NCBI RefSeq assembly: GCF_036456085.1
Contig: NZ_CP138632.1
Location: forward strand, 1,221,001 to 1,285,000
DNA length: 64,000 bases
Source: Veillonella parvula
Lineage (GTDB): Bacteria; Bacillota; Negativicutes; Veillonellales; Veillonellaceae
Direction of reading: 5' to 3'
Both the position numbers and the translations under genes were made by a program. Each line of letters starts with the position of its first letter. Within the stretch, counting starts at the first letter, position 1. The notes beneath the pieces were generated by a model. It was not told the origin of the DNA. It saw nothing but the letters and a program-made list of their open reading frames with translations, and made no database searches. Of this stretch, positions 8,465 to 17,235 are shown one piece after another.

Positions 8465-9394
8465 TTGAAAAAGGGGTACATCAAGTTAATAGCAGCCATT
8501 GTGCTCGGTGCTGCTATTATCGGTGGTGGGATCTATGGGGTGTATACACTCTTATCATCCAATACAACGACAATTTTATATCGATCAACCGTTGACGATA
8601 AAATCAACGCCATACGACCTTATATTGTTGCATTAGATGCATATAACTCATACAGTGTAGCCTATGCTAGCCAATTACAGCCAACTCTTGAAGAGTTGCG
8701 CAATGGGTCTCATAATACGACGATTACCTTACCTAAATATAAGGAACTTAAAGCTGCATTAGAGGTAGCAAAACAAGATAGTTCTACACCCTACGAAGAC
8801 GTAAACCAAGCGACAAATGACGTCCTCGTAGTACTTGATCAAATTATTCCTATTGCTGATCAGTTGCAATCTTACTATGTGGAACGTCGTTATGAAAAGG
8901 ATAATTATAAAGGTAGCGATGAGCTAGCAGCTCAATATGTACCTTTAGCAGAACAGTTCTACGCTACATATAATGCATTAGACTTAGCTTTAGATAATCG
9001 TAATAATGAGCTTTATAACGAACGCATGACTGAGTATCAGGGAGAAAAGCGGGAAAATGCGGTTAACTTTATAGAGATAAATCTCATAACAGCACAAACT
9101 ATTGACCTTATTGATCCAGATGGGAATACAGACACCCAAAAGGTAGAATCAAACTTACAACAAATTACACAACGCCTCAATAAATTACAACCTGGTACTA
9201 CACCAGAAGTACAAAATGCGGTAAGAGAGTATCAAGACTCAGTAAAAGAATTTGTTGCAGAGGCACGCAACTATATTATTATCAACTCATCTTATGGCGA
9301 AGCTTATACGCAATTATTTACCAAGTATAATAAAATGATTGGCAAGGCCAATGCAGTTAACATGGCAGACTTAGATGTAACAGAAAAAAAATAA
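8465..9394 (+). CDS. DUF3829-type membrane-anchored extracytoplasmic protein
   Basis: 309 residues with an N-terminal membrane helix (about 8-30) and no lipobox cysteine, so it is probably tethered facing the periplasm. The remainder is predicted helical, with the pattern of DUF3829 proteins (helix-rich, YNSY/Y-rich first helix, ...VPLAEQFYATYNALDLALDN...). The start codon is TTG at 8465, with AAGGAG at 8450-8455 nine bases upstream. A second, lipoprotein version of the family lies at 43.4-44.3 kb. Function unknown; DUF3829 proteins are usually cell-envelope components. It is monocistronic, between an extended -10 promoter and a terminator. Confidence 0.75.
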   Translation: MKKGYIKLIAAIVLGAAIIGGGIYGVYTLLSSNTTTILYRSTVDDKINAIRPYIVALDAYNSYSVAYASQLQPTLEELRNGSHNTTITLPKYKELKAALEVAKQDSSTPYEDVNQATNDVLVVLDQIIPIADQLQSYYVERRYEKDNYKGSDELAAQYVPLAEQFYATYNALDLALDNRNNELYNERMTEYQGEKRENAVNFIEINLITAQTIDLIDPDGNTDTQKVESNLQQITQRLNKLQPGTTPEVQNAVREYQDSVKEFVAEARNYIIINSSYGEAYTQLFTKYNKMIGKANAVNMADLDVTEKK

Positions 9395-9408
9395 TATTTA
9401 GATAACAC

Positions 9409-9443
9409 AAAGGACTAGCCCATGCGAGCTAGTCCTTTTATTT
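9409..9443. terminator. Bidirectional terminator between convergent genes
   Basis: AAAGGACTAGC (9409-9419) pairs with GCTAGTCCTTT (9428-9438) over 11 bp with an 8-base loop. TTTTATTTTT follows on the plus strand. It serves the DUF3829 gene and possibly the convergent binding-protein gene. Confidence 0.88.
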
Positions 9444-9461
9444 TTATGTAAGCAGCAAACT

Positions 9462-11015
9462 TTATTTCTTTTTCAAATCTTTTGTAATGATGTAATATTC
9501 AGACGGTGTTATCTTGATACCATCAATATGTTTATTACCTACAATATTAATTTTAGGATACCCAAGGAATAATGCTACAGCGTTATCTAACATCAGTTGT
9601 TGGGCATTGATAACCGCATTACGACGCACCACTGGATCGCTACTACTTTCACCAAGAGCCAACAATTCATCGAAACGAGGATTAGAGAAGCCAGACCCAT
9701 TAGTTTCAACGCCTATACCCCAATATTGTTTCAAGAACCATACTGGTTGACCCGTATTAGCGGTTACAACACTGGAGATAATCATATCATAATCACCAGA
9801 TTGAGATAATGTGTCGATAACCGCATAATCTACGATTTTAATTCGTAAATCTACACCGATTTTTTTGTAGTCCGCTTGCAATGCTTCCGCATATAATGGC
9901 AATTCAGGACGAGTTGTGTAGGCATAAAAATCAAGTACGAGGTTTTCACCGTCTTTATCTACAATACCGTCGCCATTTGTATCTTCATAACCTTCACGTT
10001 TCAGTAATTCTTTAGCACGTTCTACATTATATTTATTAGGATCACGCAATTGGTTAAAGCCATAGTCTATGGATGGTGGCAATGGAGCCTTACCGGCTAC
10101 GAAGGTATCCTTCATGAGGTTCTTCGCATAAGACTCACGGTCTGCTGCTGCAATGAGGGCTGCACGAAGATTAGGATTCTGTAGTTTCCCTTTTTGCCCC
10201 ATACGAACAAATACGTCACGCAAGGAAGCCACTTCATAGATAGTGAATTTCTTATCATTTTGGAAGATACTATATTCACCAGGTCCAATGTTAACGGCCA
10301 TATCTACATCGCCCGCTTGTAACGCCATAGCACGAGTATTCGCATCATTAATAGATGGGATTTCAACCTTAGCAAAGCCTGCCTTGCCATCCCAGTAATT
10401 ATCATTGCGCTTTAGTTCAGCACGCTCTTTTGTGAAAGAGGATACTACATATGGACCAGTACCAATAGGACCTTCCTTTGCAATATCACGACCATTCGCC
10501 TCTGCTGTCACATCCATAATCAAAAACAATGGATCTCCTAACAAGTTGGGCAAATTATAATATTCCTTGTCAGTCTTGATGGTCAACTCCTGACCGTTAG
10601 CAGTAATTTCTGTATAGTTAAAGAACGTTTTTGCTCGTTTACTTTTAGCAAAAGTTCGTTCTAAAGATGCTTTTACCGCCTCAGCTGTCAAACTATTACC
10701 ATTTGAGAATTTAACTTTATCATTGATGGTGAAAGTCCATGTTAACTTGTCATCACCTTGCTTCCAAGAGGTGGCAAGCCAAGGCGTTGCTTTCATTTGA
10801 TCATCAAACTTGATAAGCGTTTCACCTATACCAAATCGTACAACGGCCCAACTAAAATAATTTTCCGTTGGTTCTAATGTGCCAGCAAAACTAATAGCCC
10901 CTACCTTTAATACATCATTAGATGAAGCAGAATCTTGATTCATACAACCAATAGTCCCGAGCATAGTCACACCAAGGGTCATACCAATTAGTAAAGACTT
11001 GCGTAATCCTTTCAT
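9462..11015 (-). CDS. ABC transporter substrate-binding lipoprotein, peptide/nickel family (second copy)
   Basis: 517-residue family-5 solute-binding protein. The signal peptide ends in LGTIGC with lipidated Cys24. Typical segments include FTINDKVKFSNG, GTGPYVV and a Ca-loop-like DTNGDGIVDKDG insert. It is closely related over its whole length to the binding protein at 13.0-14.6 kb, sharing PTENYFSW/PTENFFAW, GDVDMAVNIGPGE and ALFLGYPK. It is not in the main operon: a terminator and its own CsoR-like operator separate them. It probably feeds the same permease with the same or a related ligand. Members of this family bind oligopeptides, nickel chelates or other small molecules, so family alone does not fix the ligand. 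Confidence 0.93.
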   Translation of the reverse strand: MKGLRKSLLIGMTLGVTMLGTIGCMNQDSASSNDVLKVGAISFAGTLEPTENYFSWAVVRFGIGETLIKFDDQMKATPWLATSWKQGDDKLTWTFTINDKVKFSNGNSLTAEAVKASLERTFAKSKRAKTFFNYTEITANGQELTIKTDKEYYNLPNLLGDPLFLIMDVTAEANGRDIAKEGPIGTGPYVVSSFTKERAELKRNDNYWDGKAGFAKVEIPSINDANTRAMALQAGDVDMAVNIGPGEYSIFQNDKKFTIYEVASLRDVFVRMGQKGKLQNPNLRAALIAAADRESYAKNLMKDTFVAGKAPLPPSIDYGFNQLRDPNKYNVERAKELLKREGYEDTNGDGIVDKDGENLVLDFYAYTTRPELPLYAEALQADYKKIGVDLRIKIVDYAVIDTLSQSGDYDMIISSVVTANTGQPVWFLKQYWGIGVETNGSGFSNPRFDELLALGESSSDPVVRRNAVINAQQLMLDNAVALFLGYPKINIVGNKHIDGIKITPSEYYIITKDLKKK

Positions 11016-11170
11016 TTATACACCTAACCTTTCTACACACATTAACTATCTATTTATACTCAGATACTCACTATTTTTTGCATTAACATAATCTAGTAAA
11101 TATAACCTGCTTTTACAATAGTTAATATAAAGAGAATCTATGTACATCACTTCATATGAGCATATCTTAT

Positions 11171-11188
11171 TATACCCATAGGGGTATA
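11171..11188 (-). promoter_or_regulatory. CsoR-like operator overlapping the second binding-protein promoter
   Basis: TATACCC-ATAG-GGGTATA is an inverted repeat of TATACCC with a 4-base spacer. On the minus strand a perfect TATAAT (plus 11168-11173) overlaps one half-site, so a bound protein would block the promoter of the gene at 9462-11015. The half-site matches that of the palindrome at 16872-16900. ACCC...GGGT palindromes are typical of CsoR-family operators; assignment to the csoR-like gene at 23.2 kb is inference. Confidence 0.6.
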
Positions 11189-11292
11189 TTTTATACAGTC
11201 AACTATACTATATATTAGGTGTTAACACAATGTATAATTTGAGAAACATTTCAATATATCTATTAAAAAATTTCATATCTTAACTATGCATA

Positions 11293-11328
11293 AAAATAGC
11301 AGTTAGTCTTGAAACTAACTGCTATTTT
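11293..11328 (-). terminator. Terminator of the ABC importer operon
   Basis: A 15-bp perfect stem (AAAATAGCAGTTAGT with its complement) and loop CTTGAA. The minus strand continues with T-rich sequence. It lies 75 bases after the last ATPase gene. Confidence 0.9.
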
Positions 11329-11401
11329 AAGTTTACCTATCCGATGTAACTCTCTACATTTCAAATTTATACTTTTGAAATTTTGAAAGTAAATTTTCCT
11401 A

Positions 11402-12217
11402 TTAAGCTTCTAATGCAGCCTCATCCAAGGTAAGCGGCTTATGATCTTGACCAATTTCAAAGATAGAGCTCAATAAAACCTTTGTATATGGATGTTTTGC
11501 ATCCGCCAAGTGGAAAGCATCTAGTTCTTCAACGATAGCACCTTTGTACATTACGACCACCTTGTGGCACATAGTACGAATAAAGGCAATATCATGAGCA
11601 ATAAATAGGTATGTTAAATTTTTCTTTTTTTGTAAACGCGCCAAAAGGTACGCAATGGAGTCTTGTACAGATACATCTAGGGCACTAGTAGCCTCGTCTA
11701 ACACGAGGATTTCGGGCTCTAAAACGATAGCACGAGCAATGGCAACACGTTGGCGTTGACCACCAGACATTTCATGAGGATAGCGATGCATAAACTCGCG
11801 AGATAAATCTACCATTTCCAGGTAGTCACCTGCGATTTGCTCTTCTTTTCCCTTTTCAAGAAGACCAAAATTATAAAGTGGCTCAAGAATGATATCTTTA
11901 ACCTTCATACGTGGGTTAAAAGCTGCAGATGGATCTTGGAATACCATTTGAATCTTTTTACGATATTCTTTCGTTTGTTCAGAATTCATATGTTGAATCT
12001 CTACACCATCTACATAAATCTCGCCTTCCGTAATAGGAAGCATTTTCATGATCATACGAACCAATGTTGTTTTCCCAGAGCCAGATTCCCCTACAATCCC
12101 AAGGGACTGACCTTTTTCGAGAGTTATATTAATATCCTTACATGCTTCAAGCTCACCACCAGTAGGAAGTGGGAATCGTTTACATACATTCTTAATTTCT
12201 ACTGCGTAATTAGTCAA
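11402..12217 (-). CDS. ABC transporter ATP-binding protein (NikE/DppF-like)
   Basis: 271-residue ATPase that powers the importer on the cytoplasmic face. Walker A GESGSGKTT, signature MSGGQRQR, Walker B ILVLDEAT, then a switch histidine in FIAHD. The start codon is TTG at 12217, overlapping the upstream ATPase gene by eight bases, with AGGAGG eight bases before it. It is the last gene of the operon and is followed by a strong terminator. Confidence 0.93.
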   Translation of the reverse strand: MTNYAVEIKNVCKRFPLPTGGELEACKDINITLEKGQSLGIVGESGSGKTTLVRMIMKMLPITEGEIYVDGVEIQHMNSEQTKEYRKKIQMVFQDPSAAFNPRMKVKDIILEPLYNFGLLEKGKEEQIAGDYLEMVDLSREFMHRYPHEMSGGQRQRVAIARAIVLEPEILVLDEATSALDVSVQDSIAYLLARLQKKKNLTYLFIAHDIAFIRTMCHKVVVMYKGAIVEELDAFHLADAKHPYTKVLLSSIFEIGQDHKPLTLDEAALEA

Positions 12218-13007
12218 TGTAACGACCTCCTCCCAATGTTGGCACAGCGTCTTTTAGTTGTTTCGTATATTCATTAGATGGATTTTCCAAAATGTCTTGT
12301 GGGGTTCCAGCATCTACAACACGGCCCTTTTTCATAACAATAATATAGTCAGACATATACGCTGCTACACCAAGGTTATGAGTTACCATGACTATTGCAG
12401 AATTATGCTCTTTAGCTAGTTCAAGCATTTGCATAACCACTTGAGATTGTGTTGTTACATCGAGTGCAGATGTCGGTTCGTCACCGATGAGTAATGCTGG
12501 GTCCAATGCTAACGCCATAGCAATACCAACACGTTGACGTTGACCACCAGATAATTCGTGTGGATAACGGCGCAATATATCCGCTCCATTAGGAAGAGAT
12601 ACAGATTCTAATAACTCAATTGCTCGTCGATCACATTCATCATTAGTGATTTCAATATGAGATGTAAACAATTCTCTAAATTGTTTACCAATGCGAACAA
12701 TTGGATCTAATGCACTACCACTATCTTGGAAAATCATAGCCATATCTTTACCACGTATGGCTCTCCATTCTGACTTAGATAGGGTACGAAGGTTGTGACC
12801 GTTAAAGATCATTGTACCGTCTGTAACCTCACCACCTACAGGTAATAAACCCATGAGGGCCCGGATTACAGTAGTTTTACCGGATCCGGACTCACCTACA
12901 ATGGTTAATACCTTACCGCGTTCCAAGGTAAAGTTCACATCCATAACAGCAGGCACACCTTGGTACGCAATGTTAAGGTTTTCTACAGTTAGTATGTTTT
13001 CTGCCAT
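12210..13007 (-). CDS. ABC transporter ATP-binding protein (NikD/DppD-like)
   Basis: 265-residue ATPase, partner of the next gene; the two form the nucleotide-binding heterodimer. Walker A GESGSGKTT, signature LSGGQRQRVGIA, Walker B LLIGDEPTSALD, switch region MVTHN. ATG with GAGGAG upstream; it starts 12 bases after the binding-protein gene. It lacks the long C-terminal peptide-ABC extension (with Cys residues) seen in many Dpp/Opp ATPases, which is more like the Nik subgroup. Confidence 0.93.
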   Translation of the reverse strand: MAENILTVENLNIAYQGVPAVMDVNFTLERGKVLTIVGESGSGKTTVIRALMGLLPVGGEVTDGTMIFNGHNLRTLSKSEWRAIRGKDMAMIFQDSGSALDPIVRIGKQFRELFTSHIEITNDECDRRAIELLESVSLPNGADILRRYPHELSGGQRQRVGIAMALALDPALLIGDEPTSALDVTTQSQVVMQMLELAKEHNSAIVMVTHNLGVAAYMSDYIIVMKKGRVVDAGTPQDILENPSNEYTKQLKDAVPTLGGGRYID

Positions 13008-13019
13008 TATAGCTCCTCA

Positions 13020-14588
13020 CTATTTTGTAATTTTGTTAGTAATCCAGTAGTAATCACTTGGGTACATTACAGCACCTTTCAAGTAAGAACCTGTAACGAT
13101 ATTAGTTTTAGGGTAACCTAAGAATAATGCAGCGCCATCATTCATCAACAATTGTTGAATTTGGATTGCATAATCACGACGTTTTGCTGGGTCGAATTCA
13201 GTTTCAGCTGCATCTAACAATTGGTCAACTTGTGGATTGGAGTAACCAGAACCATTTTGAGGGTTGGAACCATTGTTATTAGTGTGCCAGTAGTTAGCCA
13301 AGAACCAGATTGGATCGCCTGTATTAGCTGTTACGATATTGGAGATAAGCATATCATAGTCGCCTTCTTGACCCATTTTATCGATCAAGTTATAGTCAAC
13401 TGTTTTGATTTTCATATCGATGCCAACCTTTTTAAGGTCTGCTTGAACAGCCTCTGCATAAAGTGGTAATTCTGCACGAGAGTTATATACTACGAAGTTG
13501 AATGTTAATGGTTTGCCATCTTTATCAAGGATCCCATCGCCATCAGTATCTTTCCAACCATCTTCAGCCAACAATTGTTTAGAACGTTCAGGATTATACG
13601 CATTAGGATCTTTCAAATCGTTGAAGCCATAGTCCATGGATGGTGGAATTGGAGCAGAACCAGGAATAAATGTACCTTTTAACAATACATCAGCATAGTT
13701 TTTACGGTCTGTTGCAGAGATAACTGCAGCACGAACTTTGTCATCTCCAAGAATACCTTTTTGATTAATACGGGCCAATACGACACGAAGAGATGCGATT
13801 TCATCTACTTTGAATTTATCATTGCCTTGGAATAAACCAATTTCACCAGGACCGATGTTAACAGCCATATCTACGTCGCCAGATTGTAAGCTCAAAGCAC
13901 GCGTATTAGGGTCATCGATGGAAGGAATTTCTACAGTTTTAAATGGTACTGTACCATCCCAGTAGTTTTCGTTCGCAGCCATTTCAGCACGTTCTTTAGT
14001 GAAGGATTTAACTACATATGGGCCTGTACCGATAGGACCTTCCTTCGCAAAGTTACGGCCATCTTTTTCAGCTTGAACGTCAACGATTAGGAACAACGGA
14101 TCCGCTAAAAGGCCAGGCATATTAGGATATTCTTTTGTTGTATGAATAACTAATTGTTGACCATTAGCTTCCATAGAGTCATATTCAAAGAATGTTTTCG
14201 CACGATTAGACTTTGCAAAAGCACGTTCAATAGACGCCTTTACAGCTGCTGCATCAACTTTTTTACCATTGGAGAATTTCACCTTATCATTGATTGTGAA
14301 AGTCCACGTTTTATGGTCTGGGGATACTTCCCATTTAGATGCAATCCATGGTTGAGGTTTCATTTGTTCGTCAAACTTAGCCAATGTTTCACCTACACCA
14401 TAGCGCATTACAACCCATGCGAAGAAGTTTTCTGTAGGTTCTAATGTGGATGCGAAGTTAGTAACGCCTACTTTTAATACATCTTTGTTAGCAGCACCAT
14501 TATTATCAGACCCACAACCAGCTATGAAGGAACCCATCATTACAATACTAAGACCTGCTAATAGGGCCTTTTTCCAAGATTTTTTCAT
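13020..14588 (-). CDS. ABC transporter substrate-binding lipoprotein, peptide/nickel family (operon copy)
   Basis: 522-residue family-5 binding protein. Signal peptide with lipobox IAGC (Cys at about 25). Same segments as the copy at 9.5-11.0 kb (PTENFFAW, FTINDKVKFSNGK, GDVDMAVNIGPGE, DTDGDGILDKDG, ALFLGYPK). It lies between the permease and ATPase genes of the operon, so it is the dedicated receptor. AAGGAG precedes the ATG. A 153-base gap with a small hairpin (CATCA/TGATG region near 14636-14665) separates it from the permease gene, perhaps to set a higher level of binding protein. The cobalamin riboswitch at the head of the operon argues for a B12-linked ligand such as cobalt or a chelate. 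Confidence 0.94.
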   Translation of the reverse strand: MKKSWKKALLAGLSIVMMGSFIAGCGSDNNGAANKDVLKVGVTNFASTLEPTENFFAWVVMRYGVGETLAKFDEQMKPQPWIASKWEVSPDHKTWTFTINDKVKFSNGKKVDAAAVKASIERAFAKSNRAKTFFEYDSMEANGQQLVIHTTKEYPNMPGLLADPLFLIVDVQAEKDGRNFAKEGPIGTGPYVVKSFTKERAEMAANENYWDGTVPFKTVEIPSIDDPNTRALSLQSGDVDMAVNIGPGEIGLFQGNDKFKVDEIASLRVVLARINQKGILGDDKVRAAVISATDRKNYADVLLKGTFIPGSAPIPPSMDYGFNDLKDPNAYNPERSKQLLAEDGWKDTDGDGILDKDGKPLTFNFVVYNSRAELPLYAEAVQADLKKVGIDMKIKTVDYNLIDKMGQEGDYDMLISNIVTANTGDPIWFLANYWHTNNNGSNPQNGSGYSNPQVDQLLDAAETEFDPAKRRDYAIQIQQLLMNDGAALFLGYPKTNIVTGSYLKGAVMYPSDYYWITNKITK

Positions 14589-14741
14589 TTAAAATCTCCT
14601 TTTACAACTACATGTAAAACATAAAAACATTTAACATCATCACTATCTAAAATAGTTGTGATGGAAAAACCATAATTTCTTACCAGTCATAATGAAACTT
14701 TCACTAGATAAAGATTCAAATTTATGAAGGTAAAAACAATT

Positions 14742-15563
14742 TTATCCTTGATTTTTTGGATCCACTACATCTCGTAAGGAGTCAGACCAAAGATTAAAAA
14801 TAGCAACCACGATAAGGATGGACATACCAGGGAATGCCATGAGCCATGGACTCGTTTGCAAGTACTGGCGACCCTCGTTAAGCATAAGACCCCATTCTGG
14901 AGTCGGTGGCTGAGCACCAAAGCCAAGGAAGGATAAACCTGCTACCTCAATCATGATAGCCCCGATATCTAATGCACCTGTTGTAATAACGAGAGGCATA
15001 ATATTAGGAATGATATGACGTCTGATGATGGCCGTCGTAGATGCGCCCATCATAACAGCAGCCGTTACATATTCCTCACCGCGCACCTTGAGCGTCATAG
15101 AACGTACAATACGAGCATATTTTGCCCAACCTACAACAGATAAGGCTAAAATCGTATTTACAATGCTACCACCTAGAATACCAGCAATAGCAATAGCCAA
15201 TACGATACCAGGGAATGATAACATGATGTCTGCTAAACGCATAAGAACCATTTCAACTTTACCGCCAAAATAGCCTGCTATAGCACCGATGATAGTACCA
15301 ATGCTCACCATGATAACGACGATGGATACGCCCATGAACAAGGATAATTGAGTACCATAAATGATACGAGATAATACATCACGTCCTAATTTATCTGTAC
15401 CAAACCAATGTTGGCTGCTTGGTGCTTGCAATGCCTGACTTATATTTGAGGTGAAAGCATCGCCCGGTGCAAGCCAGGGTGCAAAGATAGCGATGAGAAC
15501 AATGATAATCATCAACCCACTATAGAAAGAGAACAATTTATGTTTTTGAATAAATTCTGCCAT
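14742..15563 (-). CDS. ABC transporter permease (NikC/DppC-like)
   Basis: 273-residue inner-membrane subunit with about six membrane helices. The N-terminal FGTDKLGRDVLSRIIYGTQLSL segment and the cytoplasmic coupling loop around VTAAVMMGAS are typical of DppC/NikC permeases. It overlaps the previous permease gene by one base (TAATG). It pairs with that permease to form the channel. Confidence 0.94.
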   Translation of the reverse strand: MAEFIQKHKLFSFYSGLMIIIVLIAIFAPWLAPGDAFTSNISQALQAPSSQHWFGTDKLGRDVLSRIIYGTQLSLFMGVSIVVIMVSIGTIIGAIAGYFGGKVEMVLMRLADIMLSFPGIVLAIAIAGILGGSIVNTILALSVVGWAKYARIVRSMTLKVRGEEYVTAAVMMGASTTAIIRRHIIPNIMPLVITTGALDIGAIMIEVAGLSFLGFGAQPPTPEWGLMLNEGRQYLQTSPWLMAFPGMSILIVVAIFNLWSDSLRDVVDPKNQG

Positions 15564-16501
15564 TATGCTCTCTCCCTTTTCAATCTAGGGTCTAATAAGA
15601 TATATGATGCATCAACCAATGCGTTAATACACATATATGCTAAAGCAACCCACAACACAAAACCTTCAATCAATGGATAATCGCGCATAGTAATAGCATA
15701 AATTGCCATATTCCCAAGTCCCGGCCAAGAGAATACCATTTCTACGACTGCCACACCACCTAGTAACCAACCAATAACAACACCAAGAATAGTGATGAGT
15801 GGTAACACCGCATTAGGTAAAATATGACCGAATAAAATTTTTATCTCACTAACACCGCGAGCACGAGCGCCAATAACATAATCCTTTTGCATTTCCTCAA
15901 GGATAACTAGCCGCACTTGACGCATGTATTTAGACCCAACAACAACTGCCAAAGTAATAGCGGGCAAAATAACACCAGACGCAGTCACTCGAGAGGATGC
16001 AATCGGTACAAGGCCCAATTTAAGACCGAAGATGTAAATCAGTACAAGACCTAACCAGAACGTAGGCATAGATACGCCTACGAAGGATAGAAATCTCAAC
16101 ACATAATCAACCCATTTGTTACGATTTAAGGCGCTTATAATACCTGCAGGCAATGCATAGAGCAGCGTAAATACTAAAGCCGTACCCGCTAACATTAATG
16201 TACCTGGTAAAGCCTCCAACATACGATCTACTACTGGTTTTTTAGCAGAATAACTCATCCCTAAATCACCTTGTGCGGCATTGACGACCCAGTTTGCATA
16301 CTGTACTACAAATGGTTTATCTAACCCAAGCTGAGCTCGAGTTTCATCGATAAGCTCCTGAGATACGATAGTATCTGCCGTTTCAAGTAACATCGTTACT
16401 GGGTCACCTGGTGCTAAATAGGTGAGACAAAATGTCAAAAATGTGATGCCAAACAAGGTAACAATAAATTGCCCCAATTGTTTGACAAAGCGTTTGCCCA
16501 T
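15563..16501 (-). CDS. ABC transporter permease (NikB/DppB-like), first gene of the operon
   Basis: 312-residue membrane subunit. N-terminal TFLTFCLTYLAPGDP and C-terminal GGVAVVEMVFSWPGLGNM (coupling region and last helices) are hallmarks of DppB/NikB permeases. ATG with AGGAGG six bases upstream. It is the first gene after the cobalamin riboswitch and its terminator, so the whole operon (permeases, receptor, two ATPases) lies under that switch. Confidence 0.94.
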   Translation of the reverse strand: MGKRFVKQLGQFIVTLFGITFLTFCLTYLAPGDPVTMLLETADTIVSQELIDETRAQLGLDKPFVVQYANWVVNAAQGDLGMSYSAKKPVVDRMLEALPGTLMLAGTALVFTLLYALPAGIISALNRNKWVDYVLRFLSFVGVSMPTFWLGLVLIYIFGLKLGLVPIASSRVTASGVILPAITLAVVVGSKYMRQVRLVILEEMQKDYVIGARARGVSEIKILFGHILPNAVLPLITILGVVIGWLLGGVAVVEMVFSWPGLGNMAIYAITMRDYPLIEGFVLWVALAYMCINALVDASYILLDPRLKRERA

Positions 16502-16600
16502 AGGCGCCTCCTAAACTCTCTAAACACTAACAACAATTCAAATGACAAACTAATGGTACTAGCTTTTTATATAGCGATGAAGCTTAAAGGCTAGGGAACG

Positions 16601-16626
16601 AAAAAAGGTTAGTCGCCCGACTAACC
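16601..16626 (-). terminator. Attenuator terminator between riboswitch and ABC operon
   Basis: GGTTAGTC pairs with GACTAACC around a 4-base loop, and the minus strand continues with six T (plus AAAAAA at 16601-16606). It lies between the aptamer and the first gene, 100 bases before the start codon, as expected for transcriptional control by the aptamer. Confidence 0.9.
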
Positions 16627-16654
16627 CAAATTAAGCACAGCATATGCATACCAT

Positions 16655-16815
16655 GCCTTTAGAGCAGGCTTTCTGACTCTGATTCATCGCAACATTTCGG
16701 CCTTCCCAGTTTCCCAGTGACCCTATAATGAAACCTTGCTCCTCATTACAGCTATTTGCATAGTATGGGTTTTTCACCCATTTTCCTCTTTTACGCTCGG
16801 TAAATACCGACACTC
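16655..16815 (-). promoter_or_regulatory. Cobalamin riboswitch
   Basis: Read on the minus strand, the conserved blocks of the B12 aptamer follow in order. These are an early hairpin TCGGTA/ACCGA, GGTGAAAAACCC (about 16766-16778), GCTGTAA (16747-16753), CACTGGGAAACTGGGAAGG (about 16701-16719), GCGATGAATC (about 16681-16690) and GAGTCAGAAAGCCTGCTC (16662-16679), the last being the signature block. A terminator hairpin and the ABC operon follow. Binding of adenosyl- or another cobalamin should stop transcription of the importer. A 60-codon open frame here is an artefact of the RNA. Confidence 0.93.
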
Positions 16816-16871
16816 ACTAGTTCATTCATTTTTATCGATTATAAATATACTATATTAACACTCTATTTACA

Positions 16872-16900
16872 ATACATATACCCCTTATGGGTATATGTAT
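16872..16900 (-). promoter_or_regulatory. CsoR-like palindrome upstream of the cobalamin riboswitch
   Basis: ATACATATACCC-CTTAT-GGGTATATGTAT is a perfect 12-bp inverted repeat with a 5-base spacer. On the minus strand it lies just upstream of -10-like hexamers (TATAGT near 16849-16854, TATAAT at 16838-16843) that would start the riboswitch transcript. It shares the TATACCC/GGGTATA half-sites with 11171-11188. It would place the operon under a protein repressor as well as the riboswitch. The rest of 16901-17182 is AT-rich without recognised features. Confidence 0.65.
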
Positions 16901-17181
16901 TTCGCATATTTTCAATATAATTTTTATACTGATAAAAAATATTGATTAATGATTAAATTCACAATCCTGCATAAAATTATATAAATTAACTTATATAAAT
17001 AATTTTTTATTATATTTACTGTATATGACGGTATATATATTAATTTTAATAATAATAAAGCAATGTAAAAACTTTATTATAAAATCTTTTTATACACAGC
17101 AAAAATTTGATTAATAATAATACTCTTTATATTTTTTCATATCTAGCTCGCATTAATTATAAGTCTAATGCATGATTATGA

Positions 17182-17214
17182 TAAAAAAGAGGCTATTACC
17201 AAGTAATAGCCTCT
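17182..17214 (-). terminator. Terminator of potE
   Basis: A perfect 12-bp stem AGAGGCTATTAC / GTAATAGCCTCT with loop CAA, followed by six T on the minus strand. Confidence 0.92.
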
Positions 17215-17235
17215 AATAAGACGAGATGTATTCAG

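Noticed and set aside
11171-11188. Fur or NikR box at the palindromes before the importer genes
   Set aside because: The half-sites TATACCC/GGGTATA and the short spacer do not match Fur (GATAAT-type) or NikR (GTATGA-N16) sites; the ACCC/GGGT form fits CsoR-type operators better.
16631-16813. 60-codon open frame on the minus strand (MSVFTERKRG...)
   Set aside because: It coincides exactly with the cobalamin riboswitch; its codons are the conserved aptamer blocks.
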